A stretch of DNA of 64,000 bases from contig CM056743.1 in NCBI GenBank assembly GCA_029851415.1, forward strand, positions 97,314,501-97,378,500, written 5' to 3'. Position 1 is the first letter of the stretch. The number at the start of each line of letters is the position of its first letter. The position numbers and the translations under genes are program-made. Shown here piece by piece: positions 31,441-42,729 of this stretch. The notes under the pieces are model-generated. The model worked only from the letters and a program-made list of their open reading frames with translations, searched no databases and was not told the origin of the DNA. This stretch comes from Eretmocerus hayati (taxonomy: Eukaryota > Arthropoda > Insecta > Hymenoptera > Aphelinidae).

Positions 31441-33945
31441 CGGGGTTGGGCTCGAACTTCTGCTTACAATTTTCAGAATATGACGAAACTGTTTCCGACT
31501 TGGCAGCATATCAAAATCCTACGTAGAAACTGTCATATAGCGATGTTGGCAGTGCCCAAGGGACAGTTCGAGCTAATCATAGATCTCAAAGCTGTCAGCA
31601 CCAATTCCTAGACGTGGGATTGAGCTTAAAATCTTGTTAGTCAATGACGTAATACACCACAAGTATTCTCAACATGGCAGCAGAACCGCAAACTACCTCG
31701 AAACCGTGATTTTGGTGAAATTCTCACAGTTTGGCATTCGATTATGAACAAAAGTTGGTGTCCAGGATCCCAGCACGTATTCCAAGACTCGGAATTGAGT
31801 TAGAAAATTCGTTCATCCAAATCAAAATGTGATAGAATCTTCGCAAATTCGGCAGCAAGTCAAAATCTCGTCAAAAATGAATCATCTTCAATCAGATTCG
31901 TACCGAAATAGGGTCAATTTTTTCATAAAATCGATCTAGAAATTTCTGGCACCAATTCCTTGCATCGGGGTTGGGCTTAAACTTCTGTCAACGATATCCA
32001 GAATATGATTAAACCGTTTCCGACTTGGCAGCATATCAAAATCCTACCTAGAAACTGTCATATAGCGATGTTGGCAGTGCCCAAGGGACAGTTCGAGCTA
32101 ATAATAGATCTCAAAGCTGTCAGCACCAATTCCTAGACGTGGGATTGAGCTTAAAATCTTGTTAGTCAATGACGTAATACACCACAAGTATTCTTAACAT
32201 GGCAGCAGAACCGCAAACTACCTCAAAACTGTGATTTTGGTGAAATTCCTACATTTTGGCACTCCATTATGACGAAAATTCGTCCTCAGAGATCCCAGCA
32301 CTTGTTCCAAGACTCGGGATTGAGTTAGAAAATTCGTTCATCCAAATCAAAATGTGATAGAATCTTCGCAAATTCGGCAGCAAGTCAAAATCTCGTCAAA
32401 AACGAATCATCTCCAATCAGATTCGTACCGAAATAGGGTCAATTTTTTCATAAAATCGATCTAGAAATTTCTGGCACCAATTCCTTGCATCGGGGTTGGG
32501 CTTGAACTTCTGTCGACCATATCCAGAATATGACTAAACCGTTTCCGACTTGGCAGCATATCAAAATCCTACCTAGAAACTGTCATATAGCGATGTTGGC
32601 AGTGCCCAAGGGACAGTTCGAGCTAATAATAGATCTCAAAGCTGTCAGCACCAATTCCTAGACGTGGGATTGAGCTTAAAATCTTGTTAGTCAATGACGT
32701 AATACACCACAAGTATTCTTAACATGGCAGCAGAACCGCAAACTACCTCAAAACTGTGATTTTGGTGAAATTCCTACATTTTGGCACTCCATTATGACGA
32801 AAATTCGTCCTCAGAGATCCCAGCACTTGTTCCAAGACTCGGGATTGAGTTAGAAAATTCGTTCATCCAAATCAAAATGTGATAGAATCTTCGCAAATTC
32901 GGCAGCAAGTCAAAATCTCGTCAAAAACGAATCATCTCCAATCAGATTCGTACCGAAATAGGGTCAATTTTTTCATAAAATCGATCTAGAAATTTCTGGC
33001 ACCAATTCCTTGCATCGGGGTTGGGCTTGAACTTCTGTCGACCATATCCAGAATATGACTAAACCGTTTCCGACTTGGCAGCATATCAAAATCCTACCTA
33101 GAAACTGTCATATAGCGATGTTGGCAGTGCCCAAGGGACAGTTCGAGCTAATAATAGATCTCAAAGCTGTCAGCACCAATTCCTAGACGTGGGATTGAGC
33201 TTAAAATCTTGTTAGTCAATGACGTAATACACCACAAGTATTCTCAACATGGCAGCAGAACCGCAAACTACCTCAAAACCGTGATTTTGGTGAAATTCCT
33301 ACATTTTGGCACTCCATTATGACGAAAATTCATCCTCAGAGATCCCAGCACTTGTTCCAAGACTCGGGATTGAGTTAGAAAATTCGTTCATCCAAATCAA
33401 AATGTGATAGAATCTTCGCAAATTCGGCAGCAAGTCAAAATCTCGTCAAAAACGAATCATCTCCAATCAGATTTGTACCGAAATAGGGTCAATTTTTTCA
33501 TAAAATCGATCTAGAAATTTCTGGCACCAATTCCTTGCATCGGGGTTGGGCTTGAACTTCTGTCGACCATATCCAGAATATGACTAAACCGTTTCCGACT
33601 TGGCAGCATATCAAAATCCTACCTAGAAACTGTCATATAGCGATGTTGGCAGTGCCCAAGGGACAGTTCGAGCTAATAATAGATCTCAAAGCTGTCAGCA
33701 CCAATTCCTAGACGTGGGATTGAGCTTAAAATCTTGTTAGTCAATGACGTAATACACCACAAGTATTCTCAACATGGCAGCAGAACCGCAAACTACCTCA
33801 AAACCGTGATTTTGGTGAAATTCCTACATTTTGGCACTCCATTATGACGAAAATTCATCCTCAGAGATCCCAGCACTTGTTCCCGGACCCGGGGTTGGGC
33901 TGAAACTCTAGGTATGCGCGCAAAGAATGTCTATCAAGTGTTTCC
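31440..33945. repeat. Right higher-order repeat, five 525-bp units
   Basis: GACGTAATACACC occurs at 31646, 32171, 32696, 33221 and 33746, exactly every 525 bases, the reverse complement of the left array. One more unit is present than in the left arm. Confidence 0.92.
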
Positions 33946-34193
33946 CAGGTGGCAGTAGGACTCATGCCCCGGACACCCCAAGTTCATTTTTCGGTAAAAT
34001 TCGTGTTAATATTTTTTTTTTCCATTCAACTACTCCCCCTCCACCCTTTCGCATTTAAGTAAAAAACAGGTAGGCACATCTTGTAGCTTAGGAAATTACG
34101 AAGAAAATCCATTTTGTTTCATCTCGATAGCTCAAGAATTCGAGTGAAGCGGATTATCCGGCACTCTTGAGTCCCCACAACTATAGTGCAGCG

Positions 34194-35300
34194 GCGGCAT
34201 CCCGCAGAGAAATGGGGTAGATGTCGCGGACTCTCTCGTGGAATTGCGCTCTCGCAACAGGTTGTTGCGGGAGAGGTCATTCCGCGGCAACCTGTTCCAC
34301 GATTTGTCCATCCTCGTCGGGGCCACTGCTAGGCCGAGAGTCCGATTCGTCGACGACCGCCCTTGAGTCATCGCGGCGCTCCCGCTCCTCTTCATCTTCC
34401 GTGTCAACAACGAGCACGGATTCATTGTCGTCATCGTTGACATTTTCACCTGCACCATCATGCCCCAGTTGTGCTGTAAAATAAAGGAAAATCACATGAG
34501 AAAATGCACGCATTATTTAAAAACGTTCGATAAGTCGGAAACTCACGTTCAACTTCCATCGGCTGTGGCTCGTTATCGTGAACCACACCATCTCCTTCGC
34601 CGACAACATCGACGTCCTCATCCTCCGAATCGGTAACGTCAATGGCCCCCTCCTCCTCCTCCTCCTCCTCCTCCTCCTCCTCCTCCTCCTCCTCCTCCTC
34701 CTCCTCCTCCTCCTCCTCCTCCTCCTCCTCCTCCTCCTCCTCCTCCTCCTCCTCCTCCTCCTCCTCCTCCTCCTCCTCCTCCTCCTCCTCCTCCTCCTCC
34801 TCCTCCTCCTCCTCCTCCTCCTCCTCCTCCTCCTCCTCCTCCTCCTCCTCCTCCTCCTCCTCCTCCTCCTCCTCCTCCTCCTCCTCCTCCTCCTCCTCCT
34901 CCTCCTCCTCCTCCTCCTCCTCCTCCTCCTCCTCCTCCTCCTCCTCCTCCTCCTCCTCCTCCTCCTCCTCCTCCTCCTCCTCCTCCTCCTCCTCCTCCTC
35001 CTCCTCCTCCTCCTCCTCCTCCTCCTCCTCCTCCTCCTCCTCCTCCTCCTCCTCCTCCTCCTCCTCCTCCTCCTCCTCCTCCTCCTCCTCCTCCTCCTCC
35101 TCCTCCTCCTCCTCCTCCTCCTCCTCCTCCTCCTCCTCCTCCTCCTCCTCCTCCTCCTCCTCCTCCTCCTCCTCCTCCTCCTCCTCCTCCTCCTCCTCCT
35201 CCTCCTCCTCCTCCTCCTCCTCCTCCTCCTCCTCCTCCTCCTCCTCCTCCTCCTCCTCCTCCTCCTCCTCCTCCTCCTCCTCCTCCTCCTCCTCCTCCTC
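34194..35300 (-). pseudogene. Acidic spliced Polinton gene, middle exons
   Basis: Coding on the minus strand: a poly-Glu run from the (CTC)n tract, then AIDVTDSEDEDVDVVG and similar acidic sequence to 34547 (donor C/GTGAGT), a 73-base intron (34474-34546), and an acidic exon from 34473 (acceptor TTTTACAG). Frames join correctly across the intron. A TGA at 34277-34279 stops the frame; beyond it the frame stays open to the edge of the palindromic element at 34189. The product is extremely acidic and probably disordered. I recognise no family. Confidence 0.6.
34650..35300. repeat. (CTC)n tract of 650 bp, right border of the acidic exon
   Basis: An uninterrupted CTC trinucleotide run. It codes for poly-Glu in the Polinton gene frame. 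A second run of the same triplet (40421-40956) lies on the other side of the inserted LINE. Perfect purity over hundreds of bases may reflect recent expansion or assembly. Confidence 0.95.
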
Positions 35301-35475
35301 GCCCGCAGCACAGAGGCGACCTACCTTACCGACTTAGCTCAAAATCTCGGTTACTCTCACCGATGCTAGATGGCAGCTCTTTGTCTCATTAGCTTCCTAG
35401 GCTGACAATAATCTGTACATATCAAATAGCTGCTTCAGCCGGTTCGACTCAATCATAATATCGGAGCGTAGCCGA

Positions 35476-36627
35476 ATGCCTGCGTGTAAACGCTGCGGTT
35501 GTAACGTCAAAGACAAACTTTTTGTCTGTGAAGATTGTAACTCCATCTTTCACACTGGTTGCGCCCGCGCTTATATAAAAACCGTAGCTGCCTGGCGTTG
35601 CTGCGTGGACCACTTTATGCGGACTAAAGCGGATATAAACTCTAGGCGAGGTAGTTTTGACAAACACACCACCATGAATGGCCCTGGCACACCGGTATTC
35701 ACTTTTCCTCCGTCTACGGCCTCAAGTAGCACCTTTTTTCATAGTACAGGTACGTCTATTCAAGGGCCTTCTGCCCCTTTCAATCCACAGACGTTTTGTA
35801 GCAACATTCCTGCCAACTCTTTACAACCTTCAACGATACCTTGCAATACGCAACCTCAAGTTCCAACTCGTGATGAAACTGTAGCTCAATTTGCCTCGCT
35901 CAATGCAGATCAGAAAATGACAGCCATATTTCATAATCTCCTAACTATCATGGACCAAAACACTCAGAGTAATGGGCGCATTGAAGCCATTGAGAACAAA
36001 CTCACTAACTTTACAACTATGATCCAGAATCAAGAGACGCGTATCAAAGATCTGGAAGACCGTTTAGCTCGTGTGTATGTACAGCTTGATGGTATGAAGA
36101 ATGCCAATAATACCCAAGGTACCCAGCCAAGCGCGAATGCTGATATTGTGATATCGGGATTGCCAGCAGCAACTACGCTTTCCGATTCTGAGATTCTCGA
36201 GCGCATTCTCTCCAAAATTGATGCACAGGGTTTTGCCTCTGACATAATCAGAACCAATCGTCACACCCAGAAATCGACAACCAATTCTGCGGACGCGGTT
36301 TCACCGCCAGGTGCTATATTCACTCTTTTCATAAGATGTAAGTCTGTTCAAATTAGAGATGAGATAATGCGCCGTAAAATTTCACATGGAGACCTACCTG
36401 CATCAGAAGTATTTCCTGAGTTTATAGACCAGCTTCAGAAAAAACTGTTTTTGAATGAATGTCTGCCTCCCACTACTTATAGGTTGCTTGGGAAGGTTCG
36501 CTCTGTTGCTAAGACTAAAGGTTTTGAAAGAGTATGGGTCAGAAGTGGCTCAATATATGTCCGCAAAAACGGTCAATCAGAGAGAATTTTGATCTCTAAC
36601 GAAGGTGATATCTCGAAGATAGTTTGA
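35476..36627 (+). CDS. LINE ORF1: zinc-finger and FP-like protein
   Basis: A 383-aa intact frame. Residues 1-50 form a PHD-like zinc finger (CKRCGC..C..CNSIFHTGC.., then CCVDH). Pro/Ser/Thr-rich linker follows, then a coiled coil at about 140-205 and a C-terminal domain (about 215-370; VWVRSGSIYVRKNGQ near the end) resembling the baculovirus FP C-terminal fold common in insect LINE ORF1 proteins. It would bind the element RNA as a chaperone. It ends at TTTGATAATG, overlapping the region where ORF2 begins. Confidence 0.8.
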   Translation: MPACKRCGCNVKDKLFVCEDCNSIFHTGCARAYIKTVAAWRCCVDHFMRTKADINSRRGSFDKHTTMNGPGTPVFTFPPSTASSSTFFHSTGTSIQGPSAPFNPQTFCSNIPANSLQPSTIPCNTQPQVPTRDETVAQFASLNADQKMTAIFHNLLTIMDQNTQSNGRIEAIENKLTNFTTMIQNQETRIKDLEDRLARVYVQLDGMKNANNTQGTQPSANADIVISGLPAATTLSDSEILERILSKIDAQGFASDIIRTNRHTQKSTTNSADAVSPPGAIFTLFIRCKSVQIRDEIMRRKISHGDLPASEVFPEFIDQLQKKLFLNECLPPTTYRLLGKVRSVAKTKGFERVWVRSGSIYVRKNGQSERILISNEGDISKIV

Positions 36628-39553
36628 TAATGTCTCTCAAAAGCAAGTAAACGGAACATACCTTAGGATCTGCCATGTCAACCTCTATAGTCTTACAAAG
36701 TACCATACAAATGTTGAAGTTTTCCTCCATGATCATCCGCAAGACATTTTTGCTGTCACAGAGAGTCGCCTAACAGAGGTCGACACTGACACCAGCGTAA
36801 ATATTGATAATTACTCTATAATCCGTAACGACAGGATTGGCCGGGTGGGAGGAGGAGTTGCTATTTATTTCGCAAGGTCAATTAATTTCAGAGTTCTCTT
36901 AAAGTCAGATTCCTCTCGAGTCAATCATCCAGAGTACTTGATCTGTGAAATCGAAAGCTGTGATCAACGTCTACTATTTGCAGTCGTTTATAGGCCTCCT
37001 GATGCTTGTCTCCCTGTTGAGTTCTTCAATAACTTATCTGCTTTTTTACCTAAATACACATCTGTTGTCATCACTGGTGACTTCAACTGTAACATGGCAG
37101 CTAACAGCTTTAAATCCGATTTTATTCACAAGCATTTGAAGGATTTCTCACTAGAGCTAGTGCCATCCGAGACAACTCACCACACACTCAATGCTGAAAG
37201 ACAAACGTCCCATACATGGATAGATCTCTTCATTGTTAATTCACTTGAAAACGTTTTAGAATACTCGAAAAGCGATGCTCCATTCACTATAGGCCATGAC
37301 AGAACCGAGATACTATTCAAATTCAGTAAAGTCGCACGACAACCTTTTACGATCACTAAACGCAATTTTAGAAATTTTAACCTAGAAAAATACCATTGTG
37401 ATCTTTTGGCTGGCCTCTCGATAGTTCCCAACATTGGAAACATAGATGACACAATTTTTTTATTCAATCAAGCAATCACTAACGCACTCGATAAATCAGC
37501 TCCGTTCAGAACTTTCCGAATCCCAGCTCGGAACAAGCCCTGGGTGACCAAGGATATCCGTGATTTGATGAGCGAACGTGATCGCCTTTATAAAAAAGCC
37601 CGAGTTACTTGCTCTACTGAATTGAAACGGAAATATCGATCGGCACGATCAAATGTTCAGAAACTGTTGCGTTCTTCCAAAAACCAGTATTACGCTAGTC
37701 AAATTTCGGCTGCCCAAACTTCCAATAGACTATGGAATTCTCTCAACGAGCTAGGCATAGTCTCATCACGTCCTCCCTCACCATTTAGCACATTCTCCCC
37801 TGATGCTATCAATTCTCATTTTGCTTCCATATCCAACCCTCCACCTACTAAAAATACTCAATTTCTCTCCCAGTTAATAGCCTCATCACGTCCAACTAAT
37901 ATTCCACTCTTCTCTCTTTCTCCCACTAGCAAGGACGAAGTTATGCGCATAATCCACACAATGAAATCCAAGACATATGGTATTGACAATATCACTGTGA
38001 AGACTCTGCTTATGTCATGCCCAGTCATCATTGATCCACTCACCGAAATAGTCAATTCGAGTATCACCCGAGCCTCATTCCCGGACTCATGGAAACGGAC
38101 CCTTATTACCCCTATTCCCAAGACAAACAATCTAGCAGACTTGTCAGACTTGCGACCCATAGCAAGGCTTTCTGAGTGCTCTAAGATTCTTGAAAAGGTA
38201 GTCTCTGGGCAGCTCAAACAGTTCATCGAGAACTATGAACTTCTAGACCCATGCCAAGCTGGATTCCGTGAAGGCCACAGCACCCAGACAGCCTTGCTAG
38301 GGGTGTTAGATGACGTTCGGAAAGCAGCCTTGCTAGGGGTGTTAGATGACGTTCGGAAAGGCATAGACAAAACAATGTTCACCATCTTGGTCCTTTTTGA
38401 CTTTTCCAAAGCTTTTGACAAAATTCCCCATGGGATACTCATTCAGAAATTACGAGCCTTTCAAGTCAGCGATCATACCACTCGCTGGTTCTTGTCATAT
38501 CTTGCTGACCGGTGTCAGGCGGTCATTGATGACGGAGGTACCGTATCTGACTGGATAAACACGACTGCAGGTGTCCCGCAAGGATCAGTATTGGGTCCGC
38601 TCCTATTTTCCATCTTTATCAACGATTTGCCCAGAGTGCTACGCTATTCCCGACACATGATATATGCTGATGATACACAAATATATCGAAGCTGCTACCG
38701 CCATGAGATTGAGGATACACTTAGGCTGATTGAGAAAGATGCACTTGCTATCTATTATTGGCCTAATGCAAATGGCCTGAGCCTAAACCTCACGAAAACG
38801 AAAGCAATAATCCTCGGTAGCGCTGAGAATTCACGATCTCTAGATATGAATGCTCTCTCTCCGATCACCATCCTCGATACACCAATAGAATTTGTAACTC
38901 AAGTGAAGAACCTCGGTGTTTGGATGTCAGCCGACTTGTCCTGGAAGAAACATGTCTCCTACATCTGCCAAAGAGTCTTTGGAACCTTGCGCCAACTCCG
39001 TCCTCACAAGCACGCTCTCTCATTCTCTCTCCGGAAATCCCTCATACAAACTCTCATCCTACCATACTTTGACTATGCCTGCCTTGTCTACCATGATCTC
39101 TCTGAGGAACAGAATTCTCGCCTTCAGCGGGCCCAAAACGCTTGTACTCGATTTGTATTCGGAAATATTCCTTGGAGAGATCATGTTACCCCCTATCGGC
39201 AACGACTAGGGTGGCTCTCGGTCAAAGCACGACGAGAGTATTTCTTAGCCAGCTCCATGTTCCAAATACTGAAAACGGGTAAGCCTCAATACTTAGCCAA
39301 GAATATAGTGGAAGTTTGCAACGCGAGTGTTCATAGGTCAGCAAGACTTCAGACTGGTGACCTTATAATTCCTAAGTGTCGTACTACCGCGCTTCAGAAT
39401 TCGTTCCATGTTTCTGCATCTATTCTCTGGAACAAGATGCCACGCAATATCACCAATTTGCCTCGGGATGTCACCTCCGTAACCGTTTTCAAGAGCCACT
39501 TGCTCCCATATCTCACCAGTCAGGAGTCTAATGTGAATGAAGTCAGAAACTGA
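36628..39553 (+). CDS. LINE ORF2: endonuclease and reverse transcriptase
   Basis: The frame is open from just after ORF1 to 39553. It has an apurinic-type endonuclease (RICHVNLYSL near 36,680, ITGDFNCN near 37,075, HDRTEILF near 37,300) and a reverse transcriptase (LRPIARLSECSKILE near 38,150, LFDFSKAFD near 38,395, GVPQGSVLGPLLF near 38,570, YADD near 38,660). The ATG nearest the ORF1 end (36,629) is in another frame and stops after six codons, so the start is unclear: reinitiation, a one-base lesion, or a non-ATG start. A 36-base tandem duplication at about 38,290-38,361 repeats ALLGVLDDVRK between the RT motifs. Otherwise undamaged. Confidence 0.82.
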
Positions 39554-39788
39554 AGTAATTTAATATAATTTAATATAATTTAATTTAATGTACGTTCTTT
39601 GTGCTGTTCTTTAAAATTTATGTAACATGCTACTGTGTACCGAGTTAATATATCTACCTATTTACAAGCATACTCGTTCCAAAGTTTTATACATATTTAT
39701 ATGAATTTATAACCTTGAGAAATTTTATTGTAACAACTCATGTAAATTGCTTTATGCCCCATGGGACCCATTGTCCCCGGGCTGAATA

Positions 39789-40420
<632 letters not shown>

Positions 40421-40956
40421 CTCCTCCTCCTCCTCCTCCTCCTCCTCCTCCTCCTCCTCCTCCTCCTCCTCCTCCTCCTCCTCCTCCTCCTCCTCCTCCT
40501 CCTCCTCCTCCTCCTCCTCCTCCTCCTCCTCCTCCTCCTCCTCCTCCTCCTCCTCCTCCTCCTCCTCCTCCTCCTCCTCCTCCTCCTCCTCCTCCTCCTC
40601 CTCCTCCTCCTCCTCCTCCTCCTCCTCCTCCTCCTCCTCCTCCTCCTCCTCCTCCTCCTCCTCCTCCTCCTCCTCCTCCTCCTCCTCCTCCTCCTCCTCC
40701 TCCTCCTCCTCCTCCTCCTCCTCCTCCTCCTCCTCCTCCTCCTCCTCCTCCTCCTCCTCCTCCTCCTCCTCCTCCTCCTCCTCCTCCTCCTCCTCCTCCT
40801 CCTCCTCCTCCTCCTCCTCCTCCTCCTCCTCCTCCTCCTCCTCCTCCTCCTCCTCCTCCTCCTCCTCCTCCTCCTCCTCCTCCTCCTCCTCCTCCTCCTC
40901 CTCCTCCTCCTCCTCCTCCTCCTCCTCCTCCTCCTCCTCCTCCTCCTCCTCCTCCT
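40421..40956. repeat. (CTC)n tract, left-gene side
   Basis: About 178 uninterrupted copies following the AATC run and matching the tract at 34650-35300. Together they make an original or duplicated trinucleotide tract split by the LINE. Confidence 0.95.
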
Positions 40957-41030
40957 AGGATATTATTCCACTGTTCATATCCTGGCCGAGGCGTCAAATG
41001 ATATGGGTAAGATGATCCATAATCTAGCAT
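40957..41030 (-). pseudogene. Probable first exon of the acidic Polinton gene
   Basis: From an ATG at 41030 a frame reads MLDYGSSYPYHLTPRP, then GYEQWNNIL, then enters the repeat as poly-Gly. On the far side of the LINE the conserved acidic frame uses the same repeat as poly-Glu. The two frames differ, so either the tract has changed length by a non-multiple of three, or the real start is elsewhere. It is the right-most gene before the right TIR. Confidence 0.35.
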
Positions 41031-41301
41031 CCGATAAGCCTATCGGCAATTATTTTCTTCACGCACGTGTGCGAAAATATTGAGAGTATAATATCTTTGC
41101 CGCGTAAAATTCAGAGGGCCGGTAAGGCAGATTACGCGGTACCATGGGTGGATATGATTACCGATGCTCTATTATCGACAGAGGGGCGCTGCGATCGCTC
41201 TCTGGCCCAGGATTCAAATATTACAACTATTCACTCATATACGCTGGTATATGAACCAACAGCGTGAGAATATCACCTGACGCTACTATATATATATACA
41301 C

Positions 41302-41891
41302 ACCGTGGCGTATATATAGCTATACACACGGCTACACCAGCGGGACCTCGCCCATCAGCTGTTCGGTCCCATATTTTGTTTACCACCCCCCACCACCTGA
41401 CCTTGACCACTGATTATCAACAATCTAAACATTGCGTGAACTCAGAGTACTACTCGGTCACACCGTAATGTGTATATCTATATATCGCGGCGATATATAT
41501 AGCTATACACACGGCTACACCAGCGGGACCATCAGCTGCTCGGTCCCACTTTATGTTTATTACCCCCACCCCCTTTATTGTAAACAATGCGTAAACACCA
41601 TCAGCTGATGAGATAACACCTTACGCCAGCCGCTCCCAATGTTATTACCCCCTCCTTATCGCCGTGACCCACTAACCGATAGAGATAAGGAAATACTACG
41701 CCACACGCTGACCTTGGTGACGTCAGCGATAAGATAAGCCCCGACGCTCGACTCCCTCACACCACTGCGCTGATAAGATAAGAGATAAGCCACTCGGCGA
41801 GACTGCCCCACACCACCGTGACGTCACTGATAAGATAAGACAAGCGATGACGTCATTTGTTATGTTTCGCTATACCGGTACTCATACTACT
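41302..41891. repeat. Right terminal inverted repeat of the Polinton
   Basis: Reverse complement of 7316-7905 with scattered changes and small indels. The three TGACGTCA boxes are at 41718-41725, 41819-41826 and 41848-41855. The duplicated CAGCTGATGG/TATAGC module is also present twice. Confidence 0.9.
41718..41855. promoter_or_regulatory. CRE/ATF and GATA motif cluster in the right TIR
   Basis: Mirror of the left cluster: three TGACGTCA boxes with intervening GATAAG repeats. As the closest terminus to the 5' end of the minus-strand gene set, this could be the promoter of the acidic gene starting near 41,030. Confidence 0.45.
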
Positions 41892-42154
41892 AATAATTCA
41901 TTATTGCAACAAAATGCACTCAGAAATAGCGCGCATAGCTGGCACACCTGGGTGTCGAACCCCCAGTTGGTTTTTGGCTCGGCTGAGGTGGAGCAGCGAG
42001 CGCGCAAAAACTGGCGCTCTGTGCGCGGTCGGTAAGTGGCAAGTCTTGAATCCCAACAGAGGTCACAATGAACCCGGGAAACTTTGAATTACGACCGTGG
42101 CGTACTCATGAAGGAGGCCTTGGGTGGACTGCACCCAAGTGTGCTAGCCGAGGG
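41892..42154. mobile_element. Right part of the piggyBac-like element
   Basis: Starts with the right AATAAT duplication of the Polinton (41892-41897) and ends with AAGTGTGCTAGCCGAGGG before TTAA at 42155. The first bases (TTCATTATTGCAAC) are similar to the sequence just left of the Polinton. No coding capacity. Confidence 0.75.
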
Positions 42155-42158
42155 TTAA

Positions 42159-42729
42159 CAAGTTGAGATATAAGCACTTCGAAAATTTGACACAAAGAGA
42201 TTCTTTCAAACTCGAGCGTTTGCCTCCATCAGAGGGAGCAGCTACTCAGCATTGCTATCGAACATATCACCAAATCCAAATGTGATTTGGTGTCAGGAAA
42301 GATGCTACTTTTTGGGGATGGAAACGAAGTATGAATGGTCTTACACCAATATATTCGTTAGATCAACTTATTCCTGAAGACTTGATGAAAGAAATTCGCT
42401 GTACTCGTAAAACGGGATGCAAGTCTAAAACTTGCAGCTGTCGGAAATATGGGTTGCGTTGCACGAGTTTATGCTCAAGGTGTTTTGGTGGAAATTGTAG
42501 CAATGTCGAAGTAGAGATCCTGAATACAAGCGAGTGTGATTCATTGAGTACTGAACCCCTGGATCACGGTACTCGTGATCAAGTCCGAGAAAATCTGATC
42601 GATATTATGCACAATAATGAGTGTGATCGTGAGTTCCCTACTTACGAAATGAATTTAACATGTGGATTCCAAGATGGGGGGGGGGGGTGTAGAAGGAGTA
42701 ATGGACGAAGGGAATACAGGAGAAATTGA
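42159..42729 (+). pseudogene. Decayed CXC-domain family gene, segment 3 (C-terminus)
   Basis: Continues segment 2 in frame if the piggyBac-like unit is removed. Phrases: LPPSEGAATQHCYRTYHQIQ (two parts, 42,225-42,285), a TGA in place of an expected Trp at about 42,287-42,289, FWGWKRSMNGLTPIY (about 42,320), then a CXC/tesmin-like cluster (CTRKTGCKSKTCSCRKYG followed by CTSLCSRCFGGNC, 42,390-42,500). The C-terminal cysteines would bind zinc and possibly DNA. The last part is acidic and ends at 42729 after a G-run. Confidence 0.75.

Larger units (their letters stand above)
23763..34188. mobile_element. Giant palindromic satellite element with Transib-like ends (10,426 bp)
   Basis: The ends are perfect inverted copies, CACTATAGTTGTGGGGACTC outward, and the near-identical terminal region extends about 240 bases (23763-24005 and 33945-34188). 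The 5-bp duplication CAGCG and a CACTATA heptamer resemble Transib/ProtoRAG termini (consensus CACWRTG, 5-bp GC-rich duplications). No transposase is encoded. The interior is a 175-bp satellite arranged as two inverted arms of 4.4 and 5.9 kb around a 48-base spacer near 28,222. No significant open frame exists. The alternative of a Tigger-like element with a TA duplication is less likely because it does not restore the interrupted reading frame and leaves an unexplained CAGCG repeat. Confidence 0.8.

Noticed and set aside
23763..34188. CACTA (EnSpm) or Tigger/pogo identity for the palindrome ends
   Set aside because: CACTA elements give 2-3 bp duplications and pogo types give TA. Neither explains the CAGCG repeat, and a TA duplication would not restore the interrupted frame.
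23763..34188. CRISPR-like array
   Set aside because: Units are 175/525 bp and contiguous with no short repeat-spacer structure; this is satellite DNA in a eukaryote.
34517..35369. Long open frames of poly-Arg, poly-Leu and poly-Ser
   Set aside because: They are the other reading frames of the (CTC)n tract; only the minus-strand Glu frame connects to non-repeat coding sequence.
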